This document shows, piece by piece, positions 1 to 8,611 of a DNA stretch of 64,000 bases. The DNA comes from Chitinivibrionales bacterium (lineage in GTDB: Bacteria > Fibrobacterota > Chitinivibrionia > Chitinivibrionales > FEN-1185). The stretch's first letter is position 1, and each line of letters begins with the position of its first letter. Where the stretch lies: assembly GCA_035516255.1 (NCBI GenBank), contig DATJAL010000031.1, positions 124,001 through 188,000 of the forward strand. Reading direction: 5' to 3'. The translations under genes were made by a program, and so were the position numbers. Under the pieces are notes generated by a model. It did not search any database, was not told the DNA's origin, and saw only the letters and a list, made by a program, of their open reading frames with translations.

Positions 1-1
1 A

Positions 2-1771
2 TCGGTTATGGAGGCCAGCGGCGCCGCGAGCGCGGCGGCGACGGTGCTCGGCTGCCTGCCGGTGAAAAAGATAAAGGTTGAGATGCCGGCCCAGAAGGAC
101 CTTCGCGGCGAGCCGCCGCGGATCGGCGTGTACGTCTGTCGCTGCGGCATCAACATCGCCTCGGTGGTGGACGTTCCCGCTGTGGTGAAATACGCCGCAA
201 CATTGCCGGGCGTCAAGTTCGCGGGCGAGCTCATGTTCTCCTGCGCGCAGGACTCGCAGAAGGCCATCCGCGCGGCCATCGAACAGCACAGGCTCAACCG
301 GCTCGTGGTGGCGGCGTGCACGCCGCGCACGCACGAGCCGCTGTTCCAGAAAACGCTCGAAAGCGCGGGCATCAACCCGTACCTGTTCGAGTTCGCGAAC
401 ATCCGCGAGCACTGCTCGTGGGTGCACCAGAAGGAGCCGCAAAAGGCAACCGAAAAAGCGTGCGGACTGGTGCGCGCGGCGATCGCAAAAGTCAAGCTGG
501 CTTCGCCGCTTTACAAAAAGTCAATGGGCGTGAACCGGGGCGCGCTCGTGATCGGCGGCGGGCTTGCCGGCCTCACGGCCGCGCTCGACCTCGCTGACCA
601 GGGATACGCGGTCTCGCTTGTCGAGAAGACCGGGGAGCTGGGCGGCAATTTGCTGCATGTGCATTCCACGCTCTCAGGGGAAAAAACCGGCACGATGCTG
701 GAAGGACTTGTTGACAAAGTAAAGAAGCATCCGAATATCAAGACGCATTTGAGGTCAAATATCAAAAACGTCGCGGGATATGTTGGTAATTTCAAGACTG
801 AACTTGAGGACGGCCATGTTTTCGAGCATGGCGCCGTTATCGTCGCGGCCGGCGCAAATCAATATGAACCGGTTGAATATTCCTATGGAAAAGATTCCCG
901 GATCATTACACAGCGCCAGTTGGAAGACCTGTTGCATTCCGACAATCTGCAATCAGTCATCAGCAATCAGCAATCAATTGTTATGATCCAGTGCGTCGGC
1001 TCACGCGAAGGCAAGCGCGACTTCTGCAGCAGGGTGTGCTGTTCGAACGCGATCAAGAACGCGATCGCGATCAAGGAAAAAAACCCGAAGATTCCGGTGT
1101 ACATTCTGTTCCGCGACATCCGCAGCTACGGGTTGCGGGAGAAATACTACCGGATCGCGCGGGAAAAGGGCGTGATATTTGTCAGGTTTGACAAGGACGA
1201 AAAACCGGAAGTCTCGGTAAAGGGCGGCCATCTTGTCGTAAAAGTAAAGGATGAGGTCCTTAAAAAGACTCTTGCCATTCGCCCCGGGCTCCTGGTGCTT
1301 TCCACGGGTATCGCGGCCAATCCGGACAATAAAGCTTTGTCCCAGTTCCTCAAGGTGCCGCTCGACCAGGACGGTTTCTTCCTCGAGGCGCACATGAAGC
1401 TGCGTCCGGTTGATTTCGCCACCGACGGCGTGTTCGTGGCGGGCCTGGCGCATTATCCCAAGGACATCAGCGAGACCATCGCGCAGGCGCGCGCAGCGGC
1501 CGGAAGGGCCGCGACCGTTTTGTCAAAGGATTCTTTGGAATCCGAGGGCAAGATTTCGAGCGTGCGCCAGGAACTGTGCTCGGGCTGCGGTGCGTGCGCG
1601 GCCGTGTGCGCGTACAGCGCGATCGAACTCGACCCGGTAAAGCGCATCGCGGTTGTCAATGAGGCGCTGTGCAAGGGCTGCGGCGCCTGCGCCGCCTCCT
1701 GCAGGGCGGGCGCGGTGGATTTGAACGGATTCAAAAATGAACAGATATTGAGCGTGCTGGCAACGATATGA
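2..1771 (+). CDS. hdrA: HdrA-like heterodisulfide reductase subunit A, 5'-truncated by window edge
   Basis: The reading frame is open through the left edge, and the first methionine (position 8) lies inside what looks like the tail of a preceding flavoprotein domain, so this is the C-terminal part of a longer, possibly duplicated HdrA. Visible in order: an HdrA N-terminal-type region (PRIGVYVCRCGINI, then VVAACTPRTHEPLF); an FAD-binding GxGxxG fold (LVIGGGLAGLTAALDLA); the HdrA signature MIQCVGSR followed by cysteines (DFCSRVCC); and two C-terminal 4Fe-4S motifs (CSGCGACAAVC and CKGCGACAASC). HdrA is the flavin-based electron-bifurcating subunit of Hdr complexes and acts in the cytoplasm. The genes that follow are the Flx electron-input module, so NAD(P)H is the likely donor. 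A short tandem repeat at 943-980 is embedded in the frame just before MIQCVGSR. Confidence 0.93.
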   Translation, partial: SVMEASGAASAAATVLGCLPVKKIKVEMPAQKDLRGEPPRIGVYVCRCGINIASVVDVPAVVKYAATLPGVKFAGELMFSCAQDSQKAIRAAIEQHRLNRLVVAACTPRTHEPLFQKTLESAGINPYLFEFANIREHCSWVHQKEPQKATEKACGLVRAAIAKVKLASPLYKKSMGVNRGALVIGGGLAGLTAALDLADQGYAVSLVEKTGELGGNLLHVHSTLSGEKTGTMLEGLVDKVKKHPNIKTHLRSNIKNVAGYVGNFKTELEDGHVFEHGAVIVAAGANQYEPVEYSYGKDSRIITQRQLEDLLHSDNLQSVISNQQSIVMIQCVGSREGKRDFCSRVCCSNAIKNAIAIKEKNPKIPVYILFRDIRSYGLREKYYRIAREKGVIFVRFDKDEKPEVSVKGGHLVVKVKDEVLKKTLAIRPGLLVLSTGIAANPDNKALSQFLKVPLDQDGFFLEAHMKLRPVDFATDGVFVAGLAHYPKDISETIAQARAAAGRAATVLSKDSLESEGKISSVRQELCSGCGACAAVCAYSAIELDPVKRIAVVNEALCKGCGACAASCRAGAVDLNGFKNEQILSVLATI

Positions 1772-1780
1772 ATACAATGC

Positions 1781-1866
1781 ACCGCAAAGGCGCAAAGAGC
1801 GCAAAGATAAAAATGATGTACAAGAACATTCTCACGTCCTTTGCGTACTTTGCGTCTTTGCGGCGA
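1781..1866. repeat. Inverted-repeat element of the CCGCAAAGGCGCAAAG type
   Basis: The gap between hdrA and flxD holds two imperfectly complementary arms. The left arm at 1781-1807 is a run of CGCAAAG units, and the right arm at 1839-1866 is a run of CTTTGCG units ending in CTTTGCGGCGA. About 30 bases of unrelated sequence separate them. Short palindromic elements with these arms are common between genes in many bacteria and resemble non-autonomous MITE or REP sequences. Here it interrupts an otherwise tightly packed operon and could form a large hairpin in the transcript. Confidence 0.75.
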
Positions 1867-1889
1867 GTTTTTTCATGAGGAGATCAACC

Positions 1890-2339
1890 TTGACCAAGCC
1901 TTCCCAGACCTATGAACCCACGATCGTGGCGTTCCTCTGCAACTGGTGCTCCTATGCCGGCGCCGACCTTGCCGGCGTGAGCAGGATGCAGTATCCGGCC
2001 AACGTGCGCGTGATACGCGTGCCGTGTTCGGGTCGGGTTGACCCCTTGTACATTATCAAGGCGCTGCAGGAAGGGGCCGACGGCGTGCTCGTGTCCGGCT
2101 GCCATCCGGGCGACTGCCATTATATTTCGGGGAACCTCGTCGCGCGCAGGAAATTCGCCATGCTCAAGAACTTTCTGACGTATCTCGGCATAGAACCCGA
2201 GCGCGTGCAGTTTTCATGGGTATCGGCGTCGGAGGGCGGGCGGTTCGCGGCGCTCATCGAAAGAGTAGTCGCGGATGTCAAGAAACTCGGGCCGCGGACG
2301 ATTGCGATGAAAAAACGCGCCGCCATGCAGATTGCGTAA
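1890..2339 (+). CDS. flxD: FlxD/MvhD-type iron-sulfur electron-transfer subunit
   Basis: A 149-residue protein of the MvhD/FlpD family, which carries electrons from an oxidoreductase partner to HdrA through a 2Fe-2S cluster. The family cysteines are visible: FLCNWCSYAGAD near the N-terminus, VPCSGRVDP, and SGCHPGDCHY. I start it at the TTG at 1890 because GAGGAG at 1877-1882 sits 7 bases upstream. The in-frame ATG at 1875 would place that ribosome-binding site inside the gene and adds five residues not typical of the family. It lies between hdrA and the Flx genes on the same strand, matching the FlxABCD-HdrABC modules known from sulfate reducers and fermenters, though in mirrored order. Confidence 0.9.
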   Translation: MTKPSQTYEPTIVAFLCNWCSYAGADLAGVSRMQYPANVRVIRVPCSGRVDPLYIIKALQEGADGVLVSGCHPGDCHYISGNLVARRKFAMLKNFLTYLGIEPERVQFSWVSASEGGRFAALIERVVADVKKLGPRTIAMKKRAAMQIA

Positions 2340-2367
2340 CGGGCGGCGCTAATCGACAAGAAAGAAC

Positions 2368-3279
2368 ATGATGATGAGTGATGCAGAAAAGAAAATGAAG
2401 GCGGCGGCGAAGAAGCTCTTCGCGGAAGGCACGGCCGACGTGGTGGTCGGGTTCCGCGAGGGATCCCGCCCGAACTCGTCGCGGCCTTATTTCGCGCGCA
2501 ACGAGGCCGATTGCGAAAAATTCGTGTGGGACAAATATTGCAGAGCCAATCTTGCCGCATTCCTTCCCGCGCTGTTTGAAAAACCGGCGCGGCCCAAGGA
2601 AGGGTACAAGCCGCCGCGCATTGCGGTGATCGCCAAGGGATGCGACGGCCGCTCGATACTCGGCCTTGTCAAGGAACACCAGGTCGCTTGTGAAAACGTC
2701 GTGATCATCGCCATGCCGTGCGAAGGCATGGTTTCCCTGTCGTCAACCGGCAAGGAGGAAACCGCCCGCGCCTGCGCCGAATGCGTGTGCCCTGTGGTGC
2801 AGGGAGCAGACCTGGTGGTTCCCGGAACAGCCAAAAAACCGGCAAAGGCGGATTATGCGCGGGTGAAAAAGTTCGAGGCGAAACCGTTTGCCGAGCGGTG
2901 GAAAATATTTGAACGGGAAATCTCGAAGTGCATCCGGTGCAACGCGTGCCGCGAGGCCTGCCCCAACTGCTATTGCAAAGTGTGCTTCGCCGACCAGCGC
3001 AGGCCGGCATGGCTTTCGCCCGCAAACGGCCTTTCCGACACCATCGCTTACCACATGGTAAGAATGTTCCATCAGGCCGGCCGCTGTGTGGAGTGCGACG
3101 CATGCGTCAACGCATGCCCCATGGGCATCGATCTTCGGCTGTTCACGCAGAAGCTCGCGGCAGACGCGCTCGCGCTGTTCGGCTCCGCGCCCGGCGTGTC
3201 GGACGACAAGGTGCCGCCGCTCTATACTTTTTCGCAGGACGACAGCGAGGCATTTATCACGGACCCGGAGGAGAAGTAA
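2368..3279 (+). CDS. flxC: FlxC-like protein with two 4Fe-4S clusters
   Basis: A 303-residue cytoplasmic iron-sulfur protein. The N-terminal 160 residues resemble the F420-hydrogenase-beta/Flx-type domain (VIAKGCDGRSILGLVKE, IIAMPCEGM). A ferredoxin-like C-terminal part follows, with C188/C191/C194/C198 (CIRCNACREAC) and C240/C243/C246/C250 (CVECDACVNAC). It probably passes electrons between the flavoprotein FlxA and FlxD-HdrA. The B/C letter is assigned by gene order only. Three consecutive ATG codons (2368, 2371, 2374) leave the exact start open. It ends one base before the next gene, consistent with translational coupling. Confidence 0.82.
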   Translation: MMMSDAEKKMKAAAKKLFAEGTADVVVGFREGSRPNSSRPYFARNEADCEKFVWDKYCRANLAAFLPALFEKPARPKEGYKPPRIAVIAKGCDGRSILGLVKEHQVACENVVIIAMPCEGMVSLSSTGKEETARACAECVCPVVQGADLVVPGTAKKPAKADYARVKKFEAKPFAERWKIFEREISKCIRCNACREACPNCYCKVCFADQRRPAWLSPANGLSDTIAYHMVRMFHQAGRCVECDACVNACPMGIDLRLFTQKLAADALALFGSAPGVSDDKVPPLYTFSQDDSEAFITDPEEK

Positions 3280-3280
3280 G

Positions 3281-4288
3281 GTGTCATTTTCGGTGCTTGA
3301 TTCAAAAAACCTGAACAAATTTATTGCCGCAATTGCAAAGCAGGCGAGGGTGCGCGGCCCGGTCGCCGATGCGTCCGGCGTAATCTTGTCAGACATAACG
3401 CCAAGGAGTTCCGTCATTTTGACCTATGCCAATTTCAAGCTTCCGTTCAAGCGCGAGTTCTTTCCGCAATGTGAAGTGATCTCCCGGTATGACGGGGCCG
3501 CCGTTAAAGAAGAATCTTCGGATAACAATGTCGTTGTCTATTTCGGAATACGGCCCTGTGATGCTCAATCCATTGCAATGCTTGACAAAGTGTTTGTGGA
3601 TGATAAATATGCCGATCCTTATTTCCAGAAACGCAGAAATAACGCCCTCATTATTTCACTTGCCTGCAATGAACCTGCCGCGACCTGCTTCTGCGAATCG
3701 ACCGGCGGCGGCCCGGCGTCGAAATCGGGATCGGATGTGATTGCTTATTCCCTGAAGCAGTCCTTGCTTTTCGAGCCGGTCAGCAAAAAGGGCGAAGACT
3801 TTATAAAAAAGAACGCAAAGCTGTTCAGGGCTCCGGCTCAAAAAGAATTGCAGGAACGGGAAAAGCTGGTTTCCGTCACATCATCCAAGACGCATGCGGT
3901 AAAAATTGACGGATCGCGGGCCGCGCTGGCGAAAAAAACCGATTCATCGTTTTGGGACAACATCGCGGAGACCTGCCTCGGCTGCGGCGCGTGCACGTTT
4001 CTCTGTCCCACGTGCCATTGCTTCGACCTGTTCGACGAAAAGCTGGGAGACGGCTCGGCGCGGCTGCGGCTGCATGACGCGTGCATGTTCGCGTCGTTCG
4101 TGAAGGAAGCTTCCGGCCACAATCCGCGGAACAAAAAAGGCGAGCGCATGCGCCAGCGCGTGATGCACAAATTCTCCTACGCGCCCGAGAACTTCAACGC
4201 CGTGTTCTGCGTGGGGTGTGGACGCTGCATTTCCGCCTGCCCGAGCAACATCGACATACGCGAGACGCTGGCGGGGGTGATTGCATGA
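3281..4288 (+). CDS. flxB: FlxB-like (AsrA-type) 4Fe-4S protein
   Basis: A 335-residue protein resembling the anaerobic sulfite reductase subunit A / FlxB family. It has the conserved segment YFGIRPCDAQSI near residue 90 and two C-terminal 4Fe-4S motifs: C232/C235/C238/C242 (CLGCGACTFLC) and C310/C313/C316/C320 (CVGCGRCISAC). Start choice: the GTG at 3281 lies one base after the stop of the previous gene and 7 bases after GGAGGAG (3267-3273). The longer open frame upstream overlaps flxC and has no ribosome-binding site. The 3' end overlaps flxA by four bases (ATGA). Its role is inferred as intramolecular electron wiring in the Flx-Hdr complex. Confidence 0.85.
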   Translation: MSFSVLDSKNLNKFIAAIAKQARVRGPVADASGVILSDITPRSSVILTYANFKLPFKREFFPQCEVISRYDGAAVKEESSDNNVVVYFGIRPCDAQSIAMLDKVFVDDKYADPYFQKRRNNALIISLACNEPAATCFCESTGGGPASKSGSDVIAYSLKQSLLFEPVSKKGEDFIKKNAKLFRAPAQKELQEREKLVSVTSSKTHAVKIDGSRAALAKKTDSSFWDNIAETCLGCGACTFLCPTCHCFDLFDEKLGDGSARLRLHDACMFASFVKEASGHNPRNKKGERMRQRVMHKFSYAPENFNAVFCVGCGRCISACPSNIDIRETLAGVIA

Positions 4289-5139
4289 GCACGACAGCAA
4301 ATCCCTATATTCCCTACAAGGTCCGCATCGAATCGGTGACGGCTGAAAACGACGACAAGGACCTCAAGACCTTCCGCTTCTCCTTTGTCGACAAGGCCGA
4401 CGAGGCGGCGTTTTCCCACCAGTGCGGCCAGTTCGCCATGCTGCATGTTCCGGGCGCGGGCGAGATCCCCATCGGCATCGCCTCGTCGCCGCTTGACAAA
4501 GGGTATGTCGAGTTCACGGTGAAGCGCTATCCGACCGGCTCGGTGACCACGGTCTTGCACGACCTGTCGGAAGGCGATACCATGGGCGTTCGCGGACCGC
4601 TCGGCAACAGTTTTCCGCTCGACGGGCTCAGGGGAAAAAACCTGTTGATCGTGGGCGGCGGGTTCGCGTTCACCACGCTGCGCGCCGCCATCCGTTACCT
4701 GCTGCACGATTCGGTGCGCAAGAACTATGCAAACATCACCATCATCTACGGCGCGCGCAGCCCGGGCGAGCTCCTTTACAAGAACGAACTTGCGGAATGG
4801 CAGAAACGCCCCGACGTCGCCACGCACATCACGGTGGACAAGGGCGATGCATCGTGGAAAGGCCGCGAGGGGTTCGTGCCCACCGTGGTGTCGCAGGTGA
4901 AACCCTCCTCCGAAAACGCCGCCTGCATCGTGTGCGGCCCGCCCATCATGCTCAAGTTCACCATGCCCCCGCTCCTCGAACTCGGGTTCGCGCCGGACGC
5001 CATCATCACCTCCCAGGAACGCAAGATGAGCTGCGGCATAGGGAAGTGCGGAAGGTGCAACATCGGGAGCAAGTATGTATGCAAGGACGGGCCGGTGTTT
5101 ACGTATGCGCAGATGATGGAGATGGAAGAAGGCAGTTGA
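4285..5139 (+). CDS. flxA: FlxA-like FAD/NAD(P)H-binding oxidoreductase
   Basis: A 284-residue ferredoxin-NADP-reductase-fold protein (AsrB/PyrK/FlxA family), the entry point for NAD(P)H electrons. Seen: an FAD-binding beta-barrel with VKRYPTGSVTTVL (residues 79-91); GDTMGVRGPLGN; an NAD(P)-binding nucleotide fold starting LLIVGGGFAFTTL (about 120); CGPPIMLKF (218-226); and a C-terminal 2Fe-2S motif C250/C255/C258/C266 (SCGIGKCGRC then VCKDGP). The ATG at 4285 overlaps the flxB stop (ATGA), so the pair is translationally coupled. The much longer upstream open frame is a shadow of flxB. It is the last gene of the hdrA-flxDCBA operon. Confidence 0.9.
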   Translation: MSTTANPYIPYKVRIESVTAENDDKDLKTFRFSFVDKADEAAFSHQCGQFAMLHVPGAGEIPIGIASSPLDKGYVEFTVKRYPTGSVTTVLHDLSEGDTMGVRGPLGNSFPLDGLRGKNLLIVGGGFAFTTLRAAIRYLLHDSVRKNYANITIIYGARSPGELLYKNELAEWQKRPDVATHITVDKGDASWKGREGFVPTVVSQVKPSSENAACIVCGPPIMLKFTMPPLLELGFAPDAIITSQERKMSCGIGKCGRCNIGSKYVCKDGPVFTYAQMMEMEEGS

Positions 5140-5321
5140 GGCGTCTCCCGCGGGACCTACCGGTGCATACCCGCCTTGATGATATTCGTAAATAGCATTG
5201 CTCCGATTGTATATTCATTTTATAAGCGATGGGTTTGCAGGACGTGGACTGAAATACAAGCGTTCCGTGTCAGTGCCGCGGTTCTTGCCATAGTACATAT
5301 CTTACATTCTGGAGGTCCTTT

Positions 5322-5837
5322 TTGCGGCGCGAAAGTCATGCCTTTTTAACTCTTTCATCCGAAACCAGAATTATTTCCGATAAAGGCGGAGTGAAACTCG
5401 TCTCGGTGAATATTCTTTTGGAGAATAAAGGCAATAAGCGGATTACGGCCCGAACGAAAAGAAATGAAAAAGACCTTTTTTACTCGGATAAACATGACGA
5501 GTGTTTACATGCCGGAACATTAAAAATCCGGCAATTGCCTGTTCCGAAGACGCCAGTTTCCTTTAATTGGTATGATCTAGAACCGTTAAAGACGGAATCA
5601 TCCGAGGTAGGAAACGCAGACTTTGAACAAATCAATTACCTGCACGATCATGAAGACCCTCAATCTGATTTTAAAGAGGTTGATTTTTGGCTGGAACCGA
5701 AGGAAACATGCCGTTTTGAAATTCCAGTGTGGCTTCGTCCGGGAATTTACTGCTCAAAGGTGTTTTTTATTGGTGAAGAAACAAGATATTATAAAGATGA
5801 TTATTGGTCTTTTGTGAGTGTTTTTGAAGTGTCGTAA
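5322..5837 (+). CDS. Uncharacterised 171-residue protein, TTG start
   Basis: I do not recognise the family. The start is a TTG at 5322, preceded by GGAGGT at 5311-5316. There is no signal peptide or membrane segment, so it is probably cytoplasmic. The protein is rich in charged and aromatic residues (for example NWYDLEPLK, DFWLEPKETCRFEIP, YYKDDYWSFVSVFEVS) and looks like an all-beta domain. Base composition is clearly more AT-rich than the operons on either side, suggesting recent acquisition or an unexpressed passenger. No partner gene is evident. Confidence 0.6.
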   Translation: MRRESHAFLTLSSETRIISDKGGVKLVSVNILLENKGNKRITARTKRNEKDLFYSDKHDECLHAGTLKIRQLPVPKTPVSFNWYDLEPLKTESSEVGNADFEQINYLHDHEDPQSDFKEVDFWLEPKETCRFEIPVWLRPGIYCSKVFFIGEETRYYKDDYWSFVSVFEVS

Positions 5838-6048
5838 AACCCTCGCCACCCATATCCCACCGCATCATCAGGCGCGAAATCATTGAACCCCGCTTAACAA
5901 ACCGTCCTGTATACATTCTGAATACAGAAAATGCCCATCCCTTTTTAATATTCCTGCAAAACGCACTGATTTTGTTTAAATTACCTACTCTAGGGTCAGC
6001 CCCTGACCGTACTACATTGTCGTTTTTCATCGTTCTCACGGCTGCTGC

Positions 6049-7773
6049 ATGGATTCGAAGAACACGATCAGAGACAGGCTTCTCGGCGCTCTAACGGAAT
6101 CGGGCCGCGGCAGCGGCGGCCTCCGGTCGCAGATCGACTGCATCGCCGGCATCACCACCGGCATCATCTACCTCCTCGACCCGGACGGAAAGTTCGTGTT
6201 TGTCAACAAAGCGGTCGAGGAGATGCTCCATTACGATCCCGACGAGCTTATCGGAAAACATTTTTCGGTGATCCTTCCGCCGCTCGAATACCTGCGGGTG
6301 GGGCGGCGCGCGGTGCTGCCGAGAATCACGGGCACCAGCACCGGGAGCGCGCACGCGCCCAAGCTGTTCGACGAGCGCCGCACGGGCCAGCGCAAAACCA
6401 AGAACCTCGAAGTGCAGCTCATCTCGAAATCGCAGCGCCACGTCAGGCTTGCCACCGGCGACGTCACGGGCATCATCGCGGTCGAAGGCGTGTACGACCG
6501 CGGGCCCGCGCACGGCGGCAGCGGCCGGGCCGCCGGTTTTGTCGGCAGCCAGGGGCTGATCGTTGACATCACCGGATACAAGAAGGCACAGCGGGAGCGG
6601 CTCGGCGTTCATCACCGCCTGCTCGAGCTGCAGAAAATGGACGCGGTCGGCAGGCTCGCCGAGGGGATCGGCCACGATTTCAACAACAAGCTGGGCACGA
6701 TCATCGGGTGCGCCGAGATGATCAAGGAGAATTACGCCCAGCGGTCGCCGGAGATCAATGCCTGCATCGAGCCGATCCTCTCGGCAAGCAGGCACGCGGC
6801 CGACCTTGCGGCCAAGCTGCTCGAGTTCGGGCGCAGGGGCCCCACCGCGGAAGAAGACGTGCGGGTCCACGCGCTCATCGACGACATGGTGACGCTGCTG
6901 GAGCACACCATTGACAAACGCATAGCCATCCGGCGGTCGCTTTGCGCCGAACCGCCCGTGGTGCGCGGCGACGCGGGACAGATCCAGAGCGCGCTGCTGA
7001 ACATCGTGATGAACGCCTGCGACGCCATGCGCCACGGCGGGGCGCTTGTCCTGGCGACCGCAGTGCACGACAACGACGCCGCCTTCAGGCAGGCGCATCC
7101 GTCCGCGAAGGGGGCCGACCGCTACGCAAGGGTGTCGGTTATTGACAACGGCGAAGGCATGGACGGCGAGACCAAGGCGCGGATGTTCGAGCCGTTCTTC
7201 ACCACGAAAGCGGAATGTTCCTCGCTGGGCATGGGGCTCAACGGCGTCGTGAAAATGGTGCGGACGCACAAGGGGTTCATCGAGGTCGAGAGCGACCCGG
7301 GGAAAGGCACGCGGGTCGATTTGTTCATTCCTCTTGCCGGCGTTGAACCGCAGTCCGTGCGGGGTTCGGCCGCAAACGGCCGGATTCTCAGGGGGGCGGG
7401 CCGGATCCTTGCCGTGGACGACGAGATCGAGTTCCTCGGCGTGCTCAAGCACATGCTCGAGGATCTCGGGTACAGCGTGGTGGCGGTTTCGAGCGACCGG
7501 GAGGCCGTTGCATATTACCGCAAACACAGCTCCTCCGTCGACTGCGTCGTGATCGACGTGATGATGCCGGAGCTTTCCGGACGCGAATGCTTCCGCGAGA
7601 TGAAAAAAATCAATCCCAGCGTGAAAGCGGTGGTCTCGACCGGTTACGGCCTGAACCCCGAGGTCGAGGCGTTTCTCAAGGACGGCGCCCGAGACTACAT
7701 CCACAAGCCGTTTGACAACGCCAAACTGTCGCAGGTCCTCGCAAAGGTGATGCAGCTATCCGCCGAACGTTGA
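6049..7773 (+). CDS. Hybrid histidine kinase (PAS-HisKA-HATPase-REC)
   Basis: A 574-residue soluble sensor kinase without membrane segments. An N-terminal PAS domain (about 25-125) contains GIIYLLDPDGKFVFVNKAVE. After an insert, the HisKA dimerisation helix carries the phospho-acceptor in EGIGHDFNNKLGTI (His209). The ATPase domain shows the N box (LLNIVMNACDAM, 316-327), the G1 box (DNGEGM) and EPFFTTK. A C-terminal receiver domain has the acidic pair VDDE (456-459), Asp503 in VIDVMMPELSG, and Lys553 in HKPFD. No separate response regulator with an output domain is adjacent, so the target is unknown. No clear Shine-Dalgarno precedes the ATG, leaving the start somewhat uncertain. Confidence 0.9.
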   Translation: MDSKNTIRDRLLGALTESGRGSGGLRSQIDCIAGITTGIIYLLDPDGKFVFVNKAVEEMLHYDPDELIGKHFSVILPPLEYLRVGRRAVLPRITGTSTGSAHAPKLFDERRTGQRKTKNLEVQLISKSQRHVRLATGDVTGIIAVEGVYDRGPAHGGSGRAAGFVGSQGLIVDITGYKKAQRERLGVHHRLLELQKMDAVGRLAEGIGHDFNNKLGTIIGCAEMIKENYAQRSPEINACIEPILSASRHAADLAAKLLEFGRRGPTAEEDVRVHALIDDMVTLLEHTIDKRIAIRRSLCAEPPVVRGDAGQIQSALLNIVMNACDAMRHGGALVLATAVHDNDAAFRQAHPSAKGADRYARVSVIDNGEGMDGETKARMFEPFFTTKAECSSLGMGLNGVVKMVRTHKGFIEVESDPGKGTRVDLFIPLAGVEPQSVRGSAANGRILRGAGRILAVDDEIEFLGVLKHMLEDLGYSVVAVSSDREAVAYYRKHSSSVDCVVIDVMMPELSGRECFREMKKINPSVKAVVSTGYGLNPEVEAFLKDGARDYIHKPFDNAKLSQVLAKVMQLSAER

Positions 7774-7946
7774 TCTCTTCACGGTTTTCTTGATGTTTTA
7801 TTCTTGACTGCAAGCGACGGGGTCCGCCTATTAGAATTGACATCAGGAAGGGAAAACCGTATAATTTCAATCAGAGTTCCCGCACTAAATCCCGGAATGA
7901 CGGTTTTTCACCTTTCTTTTCACTATTTGAATGAAGGGAGCGCTGT

Positions 7947-8330
7947 ATGAACTGGTATCTTGCCGTTTTAAAAAAATACGCGGTGTTCAGCGGCAGGGCG
8001 AGGCGGAGGGAATACTGGATGTTTGCCTTGTTCCAGATCATTTTTTACGTTGCCGCCGCCATACTCGACAATGTGTTTCATACAAAATTGCAGGGCGAGT
8101 TGTACGGCTTGTTCTATTGCCTCTACGCGCTGGCGACCTTCCTGCCGAACCTCGGCGTCACCGTGCGCAGGCTGCACGACGTGGGCAAGAGCGGCTGGTT
8201 TATGCTCATCGCGCTGATCCCGATCATCGGTGCGATCTGGCTGCTTGTCCTGATGTGCAGGGACGGGGACCAGGGACAGAATGATTACGGGCCGGATCCG
8301 AAGGAAAACGTTGGGGAAGTTGTTGCCTGA
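7947..8330 (+). CDS. DUF805 inner-membrane protein
   Basis: A 127-residue protein of the DUF805 (YhaH/YhaI-like) family. The N-terminal signature NWYLAVLKKYAVFSGRARR is followed by REYW. There are three to four hydrophobic segments (FALFQIIFYVAAAIL, LYGLFYCLYALATFL, FMLIALIPIIGAIWLLVL). The family motif TVRRLHDVGKSGWF lies between segments, and the C-terminal tail DGDQGQNDYGPDP is typical. The function of the family is unknown. An alternative overlapping frame starts at 7931, but the ATG at 7947 gives the full conserved family start. It stands alone and converges on nfnB across a GC-rich repeat and a hairpin. Confidence 0.88.
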   Translation: MNWYLAVLKKYAVFSGRARRREYWMFALFQIIFYVAAAILDNVFHTKLQGELYGLFYCLYALATFLPNLGVTVRRLHDVGKSGWFMLIALIPIIGAIWLLVLMCRDGDQGQNDYGPDPKENVGEVVA

Positions 8331-8461
8331 TCGAAAATTGACTGATAAGAGAGTTGATTACGCTCAGTCAAGCGATAAGAGAGAATGATATTTGTCAGGA
8401 TTGGATGCGGTCGTTCGATTGGCGCCATTGCAATATGAGAAGGCGAAAATGTGCGCCGCCG

Positions 8462-8600
8462 CGTTGGCAGGACTGAAGGCCGCGCCGGAGCGCGGTGCTG
8501 CCCCGCCCTCGCCGTGGTCGTCGAGTAGCCGCTTTTAAACAGCGTATCGAGACGCAGGCATATACGGCGGTGGCAGCCCGAGTGCAAAGCACGAGATCGG
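8462..8600. repeat. GC-rich dispersed element, copy A
   Basis: The 334-base gap between the DUF805 gene and nfnB contains no convincing gene. Most of it is a GC-rich block sharing exact words with two other gaps in this window. AGCGCGGTGCTGCC (8489-8502) and GTGGCAGCC (8570-8578) recur at 57189-57202 and 57232-57240. CGCTTTTAAA (8530-8539) recurs at 62417-62426, and both are followed by a GCATA...CGGTG stretch. This suggests diverged copies of one dispersed element. The first 130 bases of the gap hold only a repeated GATAAGAGAG word. Confidence 0.5.
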
Positions 8601-8611
8601 AAAAACGGACA

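Noticed and set aside
5993-6010. GGTCAGCCCCTGACC palindrome near 5994-6008 as a terminator
   Set aside because: Only a short stem with a tiny loop and no T-run on either strand; likely a chance palindrome or operator of unknown use.
6091-7704. 537-codon minus-strand open frame opposite the hybrid kinase
   Set aside because: High GC content creates long antisense frames; the translation is Arg/His/Ala-rich with no family features, while the plus strand has complete kinase motifs. The same applies to 28700-29983, 30467-31774 and 57540-58934 (minus) and 37288-38523 and 41983-43332 (plus).
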